From Treponema sp. UBA937 (GTDB lineage Bacteria; Spirochaetota; Spirochaetia; Treponematales; Breznakiellaceae), in contig DBDH01000036.1 in the NCBI GenBank assembly GCA_002293455.1, forward strand, positions 1 to 19,830: 19,830 bases of DNA, written 5' to 3'. The position numbers and the translations under genes are program-made. Each line of letters begins with the position of its first letter. Position 1 is the stretch's first letter. The notes below the pieces were generated by a model. The model was not told the DNA's origin and ran no database searches. It saw only the letters and a program-made list of their open reading frames with translations. Positions 6,981 to 13,598 of the stretch are shown one piece after another.

Positions 6981-8709
6981 TAATCTTCCGGTATACTCCT
7001 TTAATTTCAGAAACACTTAGATCGGAAATAGTCAAATAGTTTTGGTTTGTTTGACTATAAAGATCATTTCCTTTGCCGTCGGTAATGACAAAAGCCGGTA
7101 CATCTCGAACTTCGATGAGCCTTACCGCTTCCATTCCAAGTTCGGGATAATCGATCACTTCATCAGAAATAATATTCTTTTCGGCAAAGAGAGCCGCCGC
7201 GCCTCCAATCGTTCCAAGGTAAAAACCTTGATACTTTTTACACGCATCGGTCCATGCGGCGCCGCGGTTTCCCTTCGCCAAGGTCACAAGCGCGATGCCG
7301 CGCCGCATCAATTCTTCGGCATAGACATCCATTCTCAGGGCTGTAGTCGGTCCCATGCTCCCCATAATTTTGCCGGGCGGCGCCGCGGCGGGTCCCGCGT
7401 AAAAAATCGGATGCTTAAACAAATATTCCGGCAACGCTTTTCCGCTTGTAATCAGATTATGCCATTTAAGATGAGCCGCGTCCCGCGCAGTCAGCAGTTT
7501 TCCGGAAAGATACATCTTGTCTCCGGCGGAAAATCCTGAAAGCGCGGACTGTATCGCTTGTATCGATTGATTCAAATTGATTCTTGGAATCTGCGAAGAA
7601 TCGCTGCCGCTTTTCTTTTCCGAATGAAGAAGCAGAGCCCCTAATCCTTCGCTTTGTAAAAATGCCGCGGGATTTTTTTCCAGTTCTTCAATAAAAATCC
7701 CTTCCTGATTTATTTCAGCTAAAACATTCCGGTGCGCCGAACAGGATACTCCGATTGAAACAGGACAAGAACCGGCGTGCCGCGGCAGCCGCAACACTCT
7801 CGCGTCAAGAAGCAAAGCTGTGCCGCCGAACTGTGCGCCGAGGCCGCTTTCCCTCCCGATTTCCATGACGCGCTTTTCCCAGTAAGAGTCCCTCCTCAGC
7901 CAGCCTTTGCCGCGGGCATCATCAGGACTTTCGTTTTCCGCAAATGCCGGAGCGGAATCCAATATTTCCGTAGTGGCAAGTTTCAGCGTTTCCAGGTTTG
8001 CTTCCGGACTTGTGCCTCCCACGACAACGGCAATCCTATAGGGCGGGCAGGCCGCGGTTCCCAAGGCTTGAATCTGTTCCCGCAGAAAAGATTCAAAGCG
8101 GGATTCTTCCAACAACGCTTTTGTCATGGAAAAATACGATGTCTTATTTGATGAACCCGCTCCTTTCGCCGCGAATAAAAACCGGTACGCGGGACCCCGT
8201 TTGGAATCCGGAACCGCGTATAAGGAAATCTGTCCGGGTAAATTGTCGCGTGTATTGTATTCATCAAAAAAAGAAGATGGGGCGGTCTGCGATGCTCTAA
8301 GGCAACAATCGTTATACGCGTCTTTTATAGTTTGCGACAAAATGTCTTCATCATCTATTCCGGTAAAAATTGATTCATCTTTCCATCCGTAGATAATCGC
8401 GGTTCCCGTATCCTGGCAAAGCGCAAAATCGCCATGAGCTGAAACAAGCGCGTTTTGTAACAAGGTTCCAATCACGAACTTATCGTTTTCACTGCTTCCG
8501 GGATTTTTGTATTGATCGGCCATCAGCGCTATATGACTTTTTCTAAAATAGAAGGAAAGGGATTTCAAGGCTTCGTAAGAAGTTCTGTACAACAATTCCG
8601 GCGGAATGACGAGGCGGTCATTCTTCATGAAAGGCTTGACCGTTCCTGTATCAATCTGTGTGAACTGCGTTGACGCAAAAGTTTTATCAATTAAGTGTAT
8701 CATGTTCAT
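6970..8709 (-). CDS. Class I (4Fe-4S) fumarate hydratase
   Basis: This 579-residue single-chain class I fumarase/tartrate-dehydratase family enzyme reversibly hydrates fumarate to L-malate. The alpha domain supplies the three cluster cysteines: Cys98 in ALCQDTGT, Cys221 in TAACPPYRIAVVVGGTSPE and Cys323 in IGVSCSAHRN. Spacing agrees with E. coli FumA (Cys105, 224, 318). The beta domain is seen from GPAAAPPGKIMGSMGPTTALRM (about 439-460, shown here only by its end points) onward. Both domains are fused, as in FumA/FumB. A TTG at 8724 would extend the frame, but the ATG at 8709 lies 2 nt after the upstream gene's stop and is preferred; ATG 8703 is also possible. The enzyme is oxygen-sensitive in known members, fitting an anaerobe. 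It runs into the DUF3788 remnant at its 3' end. Confidence 0.9.
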   Translation of the reverse strand: MNMIHLIDKTFASTQFTQIDTGTVKPFMKNDRLVIPPELLYRTSYEALKSLSFYFRKSHIALMADQYKNPGSSENDKFVIGTLLQNALVSAHGDFALCQDTGTAIIYGWKDESIFTGIDDEDILSQTIKDAYNDCCLRASQTAPSSFFDEYNTRDNLPGQISLYAVPDSKRGPAYRFLFAAKGAGSSNKTSYFSMTKALLEESRFESFLREQIQALGTAACPPYRIAVVVGGTSPEANLETLKLATTEILDSAPAFAENESPDDARGKGWLRRDSYWEKRVMEIGRESGLGAQFGGTALLLDARVLRLPRHAGSCPVSIGVSCSAHRNVLAEINQEGIFIEELEKNPAAFLQSEGLGALLLHSEKKSGSDSSQIPRINLNQSIQAIQSALSGFSAGDKMYLSGKLLTARDAAHLKWHNLITSGKALPEYLFKHPIFYAGPAAAPPGKIMGSMGPTTALRMDVYAEELMRRGIALVTLAKGNRGAAWTDACKKYQGFYLGTIGGAAALFAEKNIISDEVIDYPELGMEAVRLIEVRDVPAFVITDGKGNDLYSQTNQNYLTISDLSVSEIKGVYRKIIKT

Positions 8710-8711
8710 AA

Positions 8712-9155
8712 TTATGGAACCCAAATAAGTTTATCCGGCGCGGATTCGTTCATAAAGATACGTTCATAACGGCCCGAATGTGACACGCCCGGATTTTCCG
8801 GAAAATAGGTTTTTCTGAAAAACCAGACAACATCTTTCATATCGCCGATGGAATTGGCTGCCGTGTAACGGAACCAGATTTCTTCATCTTCTAAAATCTT
8901 TTTTGTATCTTTATCCTCGATCAATTCAGGGTCGGTTAAACGCCGCAATTCTGTCCGGAGACCGCCGTAAAAGGTATTTCCCACGGAAAGCATTCGTAAA
9001 TGCTTATGATCATCCATCCAATAAATTTCATACACTCCGGCGACAGAAGGAACTTTCGCGTTGATTGACCACCGGTCGGCCAAACTCAGGGGCGCCCATT
9101 TAATAAAAAAATGTACGTCGCGGCCTTTTACCTGAGACCTAATCGTATAATCCAT
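8712..9155 (-). CDS. Small protein with GIY-YIG-like motifs, function unknown
   Basis: I do not recognise a named family. The protein has 147 residues, no signal peptide and no membrane segment. It is rich in aromatic residues. Residues 40-47 read GVYEIYWM and 57-73 read SVGNTFYGGLRTELRRL. This resembles the paired GIY and YIG strands followed by the Arg-bearing helix of the GIY-YIG nuclease fold. Near the end, VVWFFRKTYFPENPG resembles the helix and P-x-N end of that fold, but the catalytic Glu is not evident. The stop is only 2 nt from the fumarase ATG, so the two are likely co-transcribed and translationally coupled. The ATG at 9155 has no obvious Shine-Dalgarno. A protein-protein or damaged nuclease role is possible. 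Confidence 0.65.
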   Translation of the reverse strand: MDYTIRSQVKGRDVHFFIKWAPLSLADRWSINAKVPSVAGVYEIYWMDDHKHLRMLSVGNTFYGGLRTELRRLTDPELIEDKDTKKILEDEEIWFRYTAANSIGDMKDVVWFFRKTYFPENPGVSHSGRYERIFMNESAPDKLIWVP

Positions 9156-9173
9156 GCGCTAAGAATAGCACAG

Positions 9174-9230
9174 GTACGTACTATTTTACTATACACAATA
9201 AATAGGCAAAACGTATAAAAAATCATACGT
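9174..9230. promoter_or_regulatory. Palindromic sites upstream of the sigma-54 promoter
   Basis: Three related sites lie 95-150 nt upstream of the -24/-12 promoter: the palindrome GTACGTAC at 9174-9181 and the arms ACGTAT (9211-9216) and ATACGT (9225-9230) of a 6-bp inverted repeat with 8-nt spacer. The distance matches where sigma-54 activators usually bind. They could equally serve the divergent minus-strand operon that starts at 9155. This is inference from position and symmetry only. Confidence 0.35.
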
Positions 9231-9323
9231 ATAGATGGGTCGTCAATTTATATTTTTTTCAAAAACGATATAATTCTTTGTATTATAATGAGATAAACAA
9301 TATTATAAGCATTAAAGACAGTC

Positions 9324-9340
9324 TTGGCACGAAATTTGCT
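9324..9340 (+). promoter_or_regulatory. Sigma-54 (RpoN) -24/-12 promoter for the sigma factor gene
   Basis: The sequence TTGGCACGAAATTTGCT matches the sigma-54 consensus YTGGCACG-N4-TTGCW at every specified base. The -24 GG is at 9326-9327 and the -12 GC at 9338-9339, with the required 10 nt between them. Transcription is predicted to start near 9351, leaving a leader of about 98 nt before the sigma factor ATG at 9449. The surrounding DNA is AT-rich and also contains TATAAT at 9269-9274 and 9284-9289, but these lack good -35 partners. No sigma-54 activator gene is in the window. Confidence 0.8.
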
Positions 9341-9407
9341 TATATTATTACAAGCGGATATTTTGTATAAAAACCGCAGGTATAAGTGTTGAATAAAGGG
9401 TAGGGGT

Positions 9408-9461
9408 ATGTACATGATACTGCCTGCCTTGGCTTTTGGAGGCTTCAGATGTCAAACATGA
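9408..9461 (+). CDS. Possible leader ORF overlapping the sigma factor start
   Basis: An ATG at 9408 has a good Shine-Dalgarno, AAAGGG at 9395-9400 with a 7-nt spacer. It opens a 17-codon frame reading MYMILPALAFGGFRCQT. It stops at 9459-9461, just inside the sigma factor gene in another frame, so translating ribosomes would cross the downstream ribosome binding site and start codon. It lies wholly inside the predicted sigma-54 transcript. Very short frames arise by chance, so it is listed as a candidate for translational coupling, not as an established gene. Confidence 0.25.
   Translation: MYMILPALAFGGFRCQT
9438..9442 (+). promoter_or_regulatory. Strong ribosome binding site of the sigma factor, possibly hidden in a hairpin
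   Basis: GGAGG lies 6 nt before the ATG at 9449 and fixes that start. Bases 9426-9430 (GCCTT) can pair with 9439-9443 (GAGGC), a 5-bp stem with one G-T pair that would cover most of the site. The stem is short, so regulation by it is only a suggestion. Confidence 0.6.
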
Positions 9462-10306
9462 AACGAAATTACCCCGTAGACGATGTTCTTAAAACATACT
9501 TCGATCAAATAAAATCCATTCCTCTTCTGAGCTTTGAAGAAGAATTGGAATTATCAAAACGCATTCAAAAAGGTGATACGGCTGCCCGGCAAAAGTTGAT
9601 TGAAGCAAATCTTAAATTGGTGATAACCATTGCAAAAGCCTATATACGGTCTGACGCATCCCTGATCGATCTTATCCAGGAAGGAAACATGGGCTTGATT
9701 CATGCCGCCGAAAAATATGATCATAAAAAAAATGTCCGTTTTTCTACCTATGCAAATTGGTGGATAAAACAGGCTATCTCCCGGTCTTTGGCAAACAAAC
9801 AACGGGCAATCCGGCTGCCGCAAAGAAAAGAATCCTTGCTCAGGAAGATACAAAGGGCGGATCAATATCTTTGTCAGATATTGATGAGGCGGCCCAGTTC
9901 TGAGGAAATAGCCGCCGAAATAGGAATAAGTCCCTGCGAAGTCAATGCGATTCTCTGCCTGACGAACAAGATGGTCTCTTTGGAAGCGGAATCATCACAT
10001 AATGAGAATGCTGTCAGTTTAGCAGAAATGTATGAAGATTATACGTATAGTCCGGAACGGGAATTGATCAGAAAATCGGTTCGGGACGATACGATCCGTT
10101 GTGTGAACCGGCTTAAAGAACGGGAAAGGAAAATTCTTACTTACCGGTTTCAATTGAACAACGGTGAACGTTATACACTTAAAAAAATCGGAGATACTAT
10201 GGGGATTTCTCCGGAAACGGTCCGGCAGATTGAAATAAAAGCCCTCAATAAGATGAAAACTGATGCCGCGGAATTGAAGGATTTTATGTTCCTGGAAGCC
10301 ATGTAG
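9449..10306 (+). CDS. Sigma-70 family RNA polymerase sigma factor, group 2 (RpoS/RpoD-like)
   Basis: This 285-residue protein has conserved regions 1.2 to 4.2 but no region 1.1. Region 1.2 is at about 10-40 (DDVLKTYFDQIKSIPLLSFE). Region 2 runs from about 47 to 125 with IDLIQEGNMGLIHAAEKYD, then VRFSTYANWWIKQAI, the -10 recognition helix. Region 3 spans 126-190. Region 4 spans 215-275 with the helix-turn-helix YTLKKIGDTMGISPETVRQIE, which contacts -35. The size and lack of region 1.1 fit an alternative group-2 factor of RpoS type, not the housekeeping sigma. The upstream sigma-54 promoter recalls the RpoN-controlled rpoS of Borrelia, but direct orthology cannot be shown from the sequence alone. 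The ATG at 9449 has GGAGG at ideal spacing. Its regulon is unknown. Confidence 0.9.
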   Translation: MSNMKRNYPVDDVLKTYFDQIKSIPLLSFEEELELSKRIQKGDTAARQKLIEANLKLVITIAKAYIRSDASLIDLIQEGNMGLIHAAEKYDHKKNVRFSTYANWWIKQAISRSLANKQRAIRLPQRKESLLRKIQRADQYLCQILMRRPSSEEIAAEIGISPCEVNAILCLTNKMVSLEAESSHNENAVSLAEMYEDYTYSPERELIRKSVRDDTIRCVNRLKERERKILTYRFQLNNGERYTLKKIGDTMGISPETVRQIEIKALNKMKTDAAELKDFMFLEAM

Positions 10307-10368
10307 ATACGCAATGGCTTGGCGGAAGGAAACGCCGCAAAAAATCGATAATGATCCTTTGTGCAGCG

Positions 10369-10394
10369 TATGAAAATTCTTCCTCTGTGTAACA
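10369..10394. repeat. 26-nt dispersed repeat, copy 1
   Basis: The 26-nt segment starting TATGAAAA and ending CTTCCTCTGTGTAACA occurs again at 19691-19716 with a single difference (T versus G at position 9 of the repeat). Flanking bases do not match. It lies 60 nt after the sigma factor stop codon, outside any gene. Two copies this similar in 20 kb are unlikely by chance. Confidence 0.6.
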
Positions 10395-10422
10395 GTTTTT
10401 CGACATAATTAATCGCCGGCTA

Positions 10423-10451
10423 TTGACGATTTTTTTGCTTCAAGTTATGGT
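10423..10451 (+). promoter_or_regulatory. Putative sigma-70 type promoter for the deacetylase-tsaD unit
   Basis: TTGACG at 10423-10428 (5 of 6 to the -35 consensus) is followed after 17 nt by TATGGT at 10446-10451 (4 of 6 to the -10 consensus). Transcription would start near 10458, just before the inverted repeat at 10470-10497. The -35 is good and the -10 is moderate. Confidence 0.4.
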
Positions 10452-10469
10452 AAGTCCCGTACATTTGAC

Positions 10470-10497
10470 TTCTTCGGAAACTGAAGTTTCCGAAGAA
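10470..10497. repeat. Perfect 13-bp inverted repeat in the deacetylase leader
   Basis: TTCTTCGGAAACT at 10470-10482 is the exact reverse complement of 10485-10497, with a 2-nt centre. It lies about 12 nt after the predicted transcription start and ends 7 nt before the ribosome binding site at 10505-10510. No T-run follows, so it is not a normal terminator. It could be a repressor operator or a leader hairpin controlling translation. Confidence 0.7.
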
Positions 10498-10518
10498 CTC
10501 CATTGAAAGGCTTGAGCA

Positions 10519-11619
10519 TTGGTGAAGAAATCCGAAAAAAAAATTATATCCGGTAAGCACAGAGGAAAAGTCTCCGGAGCAAAGAAGAAGCGCAAAAGAA
10601 AACTTGTCCTGAAAGATGGAATACAGGCCGCGCTGATTGCGGCGCTCTTTATCGGCGTTGCGGCCTTGGTTTCTGTGAGCATTCTGACGGCTAATTCCGT
10701 GATACACGGTACACCAGAGAAAGCAGCCGGTACCGCCAACTCATCGCCGGAAAAAGAAACCCGTGAGCCGGAGGCTCCTCCCGCGGAACATCCTCCGGAA
10801 GAAAAAGTCGTGGTTACAGAAAAGCCAAAAGAACCGGTAAAAATTTCCGAACTTCTTCCGAAGGATGAACCGGTTTCAAAGACTGAACCGGAAGTTCCCG
10901 TCAGCCCCGTAAAAACCATTCCGGCGCATAAAGGTACCATCACGATAGTTATGGATGATGCCGGAAATAATCTGCGCGAACTGGAGCCTTTTTTATCATT
11001 TCCGGGCCCTATGACCATCGCGGTTCTTCCGGGCCTGCCTTATTCAGCAGAAGCGGCGCGGCGTATCAGGGCTGCCGGAAAAGAACTTATCCTTCATCAG
11101 CCTATGGAAGCCATTGGAGGACAGAATCCGGGACCAGGAGCCATTTACACCAACATGTCCGACGCGGAAATCCGTTCTGTGTTGGAGAAAAATCTTGCGG
11201 AAGTGGGACCGGTTGCGGGAATGAATAATCATCAAGGTTCTAAAGTTACTATGGACAAAAGGGTGATGGAAATTATTTTGTCTGTATGTCATGATCAAAG
11301 GATATATTTTCTTGATTCCCGCACAACTGCCGATACGGCGGCTCCGCTTATTGCCGGCCGCAGGGGAATAAGGATTTGGGAGAGGGATGTGTTTTTAGAT
11401 AATATTCAGGAAAAAGCGGCAATGATTCGTTCATTCCATGAAGGACTTCAAAAAGCTGAAAAAAAGGGTGGGGCGGTCATGATCGGTCATGTTTGGTCAT
11501 CAGAATTGGCCGCAGTGCTGGAAGAATTATATCCTGAAATGGTAGAGCAGGGATATTCGCTTTCAACCATTTCAAAAGTAATGATGGGTACTTTCGATCA
11601 TGACGATTCTTGGGATTGA
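10519..11619 (+). CDS. Membrane-anchored divergent polysaccharide deacetylase (YibQ/DUF610-like)
   Basis: The 366-residue protein has a very basic cytoplasmic N-terminus (about 1-33), one membrane segment (about 35-58) and a Pro/Glu/Lys-rich linker (60-135). The rest (139-360) is a divergent polysaccharide deacetylase domain. Recognisable family motifs are IVMDDAGNN (143-151), TIAVLPGLPYSAEAA (166-180), ILHQPMEAI (191-199), GMNNHQGSKVT (234-244), FLDSRTTAD and RDVFLDN. Members of this group are thought to act on cell-envelope polysaccharide, but the reaction is not settled. Start: TTG at 10519, spaced 8 nt from GAAAGG (10505-10510), or the adjacent GTG at 10522. Its last 20 bases overlap tsaD, implying co-translation. 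The protein should face the periplasm. Confidence 0.85.
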   Translation: MVKKSEKKIISGKHRGKVSGAKKKRKRKLVLKDGIQAALIAALFIGVAALVSVSILTANSVIHGTPEKAAGTANSSPEKETREPEAPPAEHPPEEKVVVTEKPKEPVKISELLPKDEPVSKTEPEVPVSPVKTIPAHKGTITIVMDDAGNNLRELEPFLSFPGPMTIAVLPGLPYSAEAARRIRAAGKELILHQPMEAIGGQNPGPGAIYTNMSDAEIRSVLEKNLAEVGPVAGMNNHQGSKVTMDKRVMEIILSVCHDQRIYFLDSRTTADTAAPLIAGRRGIRIWERDVFLDNIQEKAAMIRSFHEGLQKAEKKGGAVMIGHVWSSELAAVLEELYPEMVEQGYSLSTISKVMMGTFDHDDSWD

Positions 11620-12631
11620 ATCATCCTGCGATGAATGCGCCGCGGCGGTAGTTGTTGACGGGAGGCAAATCCTTTCCAATATTGTGGCAACTCAAATCCC
11701 TTTTCATGAAATATATGATGGGGTTGTTCCGGAAATAGCCAGCCGGAAACATACGGAATGGATTTCTGAGGTAGTAAGCGAGGCCTTGGACAAGGCGGGG
11801 CTTCATCCTTCTCACATTGACGGCGTTGCCGTTACGGCAAAACCCGGCCTTTTGGGTTCCCTTTTGGTTGGCCTCAACTTTGCGAAGGCTTTTGCCTGGA
11901 GCCTCAATATTCCCTTTATCGGCACAGATCACATGCTTTCTCATCTTTATGCTCCCCGTTTAAGCGGTGAAGTCCCCGATTATCCTTTTTTGGGGCTCCT
12001 CGTCTCCGGCGGCCATACCATCATTTGCAAAGTTGACGATTTTGATCAGGTATCGGTTTTGGGAACGACGATTGATGACGCGGTCGGCGAAGCGTTTGAC
12101 AAGGTTTCCAAACATTACGGATTCGGCTACCCGGGCGGGGCCTATATCGATAAGCTCGCCGTGTCGGGAAACGCGGGAGCCTTTGCTTTCCCCCTGCCCA
12201 ATCTGCACAAGGGAGAGCACCGGTATGATGTTTCCTATTCCGGTCTGAAAACCGCCGTTATCAACCAGCTCGATCAATTCCGCCGCCGGGACGGCGACGG
12301 GAACCTTTTTGACGCAAGTCCCGCGAATATCGCGGCATCCTTTCAAAAAACCGCGGTTGATATTCTTCTTCGCGCGCTTCTTCATGCCGTGGAAGATACG
12401 GGGCTTACTACGATTGTAGCGGGCGGCGGTGTCGCGGCAAACTCCTATCTCCGTTCATGCCTTGCCGGCAGAAAGGACCTTCGTTGTATTTTCCCTCCCC
12501 TGGATTTATGCGGGGACAACGGCGCCATGACCGCGGGCCTTGGGTACCAATATCTCGCGAGGGGAGAAACATCTCCCATGAGTCTTACCGCGTCCGCGCG
12601 AGTTTCCATGTTTAAACGGCGTTATCCGTAA
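11600..12631 (+). CDS. tsaD: tRNA N6-adenosine threonylcarbamoyltransferase TsaD
   Basis: TsaD moves the threonylcarbamoyl group from its adenylate to A37 of tRNAs that read ANN codons, working with TsaB and TsaE. The 343-residue length is typical. The start ILGIESSCDEC is canonical, and the metal-binding set is complete: His111 and His115 in HMLSHLYA, and Asp306 in LCGDNGAM. Also visible are VPEIASRKH (43-51), LLVSGGHT (133-140), TIDDAVGEAFDKV (157-169) and IVAGGGVAANSYLR (272-285). It begins 20 nt inside the deacetylase gene and has little Shine-Dalgarno of its own, so translation is probably coupled. It converges with the minus-strand operon after only 4 nt, with no visible terminator between them. 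Confidence 0.97.
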   Translation: MTILGIESSCDECAAAVVVDGRQILSNIVATQIPFHEIYDGVVPEIASRKHTEWISEVVSEALDKAGLHPSHIDGVAVTAKPGLLGSLLVGLNFAKAFAWSLNIPFIGTDHMLSHLYAPRLSGEVPDYPFLGLLVSGGHTIICKVDDFDQVSVLGTTIDDAVGEAFDKVSKHYGFGYPGGAYIDKLAVSGNAGAFAFPLPNLHKGEHRYDVSYSGLKTAVINQLDQFRRRDGDGNLFDASPANIAASFQKTAVDILLRALLHAVEDTGLTTIVAGGGVAANSYLRSCLAGRKDLRCIFPPLDLCGDNGAMTAGLGYQYLARGETSPMSLTASARVSMFKRRYP

Positions 12632-12635
12632 CTTT

Positions 12636-13598
12636 TCAGTTTTTTTGCGGCATTGTTTTTAAAAAATGAATCAGCGGGTCTTCCCAATGGGCGGCTTCAT
12701 GCCCTTCATTCATAAAACGGTCATACAATGAAAGAATATGTTCCCTGATAAGCCGGCCGTCTTCTTTGTCAGGTTCCGTGTTCGCTTCCTCTGTGTTGAT
12801 GAACAATTGTTCACCGAATAGTTTTGCTTCTTCCGGGGGAAAAAGGGGAGGGTCAAAATACGACATTGCGTACATTGCCGCGGAGATGCAGTTTACGCTG
12901 TGCTGCTTCACATAAAGAACCGCTTCCGTAATTTTCAGCGCCCCCGCGTACATATCGCGGATCTCTTTTGAAAGGATTTCTTCATCTCCAAAAGAACGGA
13001 TGATTTCCCGGAATTTTGTATAAGCCCGGATAGCAATCATAACATGCAGACTGGGAATACACATTAAATGCGGATCGGCTATATGAATGGTGATAAAACG
13101 GAAATTTTTATAATATTTCGGCCTGTTGGTAGTGGACATATTCTTTGCGTAGACCTGGGCCGCAAAAGTATACAAATTACTCATCGTATCGATAAAGTCC
13201 TTGGCCTGAGCAATACTTTTCTTTCCGTATCGTTTCAGCAAAAATCCAATAACCTGCACCCAAAACTCAATAAAATCCAAATAAATCCCCACCCAGGAAG
13301 GCTTAAACGGAATTTTTTCATCAAGAGGATGATCCACACGGCTTACCGGAATAAGGCCAGGCCGGGCGTTCGCTTTGTATTGGAGAAAAAAGAAATCTTT
13401 CAGGATGGTTTTTACACACATCAATGTAGATTTCCGAAGTCCGGAAGTAAAAAAAACTCTCAAAATCGTTTTAAACAAGGAATGCCCTAAAACAGAATGT
13501 GCCATCAAAACTCCATAATAGTTAATAATGAGGCGATGGCAGAATTTCTGTTTTGCCATCGCAGCATCTAAAGTGCTTTTCGTTTCTAAAACCGCCAA
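12636..13598 (-). CDS. Conserved-looking hypothetical protein with PAP2-like motifs
   Basis: The 320-residue protein is not confidently recognised. It shows pieces of the PAP2 phosphatase pattern. K-x6-RP is present at 152-160 (KNMSTTNRP), PSLHV at 182-186 (the PSxH motif; PSLHV is common in the IPC-synthase/PAP2 branch), and KQHSV at 231-235 may be motif 3. The Asp usually four residues after the motif 3 His is Cys, and the Arg before it is absent. It has only weakly hydrophobic helices (25-50, 108-122), so it is not a typical six-span PAP2 enzyme. The C-terminal part is acidic. The TTG at 13598 overlaps the upstream gene by 13 nt; an ATG at 13559 is the alternative. It is the last gene of the cyclase operon. 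Confidence 0.7.
   Translation of the reverse strand: MAVLETKSTLDAAMAKQKFCHRLIINYYGVLMAHSVLGHSLFKTILRVFFTSGLRKSTLMCVKTILKDFFFLQYKANARPGLIPVSRVDHPLDEKIPFKPSWVGIYLDFIEFWVQVIGFLLKRYGKKSIAQAKDFIDTMSNLYTFAAQVYAKNMSTTNRPKYYKNFRFITIHIADPHLMCIPSLHVMIAIRAYTKFREIIRSFGDEEILSKEIRDMYAGALKITEAVLYVKQHSVNCISAAMYAMSYFDPPLFPPEEAKLFGEQLFINTEEANTEPDKEDGRLIREHILSLYDRFMNEGHEAAHWEDPLIHFLKTMPQKN

Noticed and set aside
7042..8392. Several plus-strand frames opposite the fumarase gene
   Set aside because: Fumarase shows all three cluster cysteines on the minus strand, so these are shadows.
9269..9289. Two TATAAT boxes as sigma-70 promoters for the sigma factor
   Set aside because: Neither has a reasonable -35 at 16-18 nt; in such AT-rich DNA these hexamers are expected by chance.
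10411..10436. AATCG...CGATT followed by T residues as the sigma factor's terminator
   Set aside because: The stem is only 5 bp with an 11-nt loop and overlaps the better promoter candidate.
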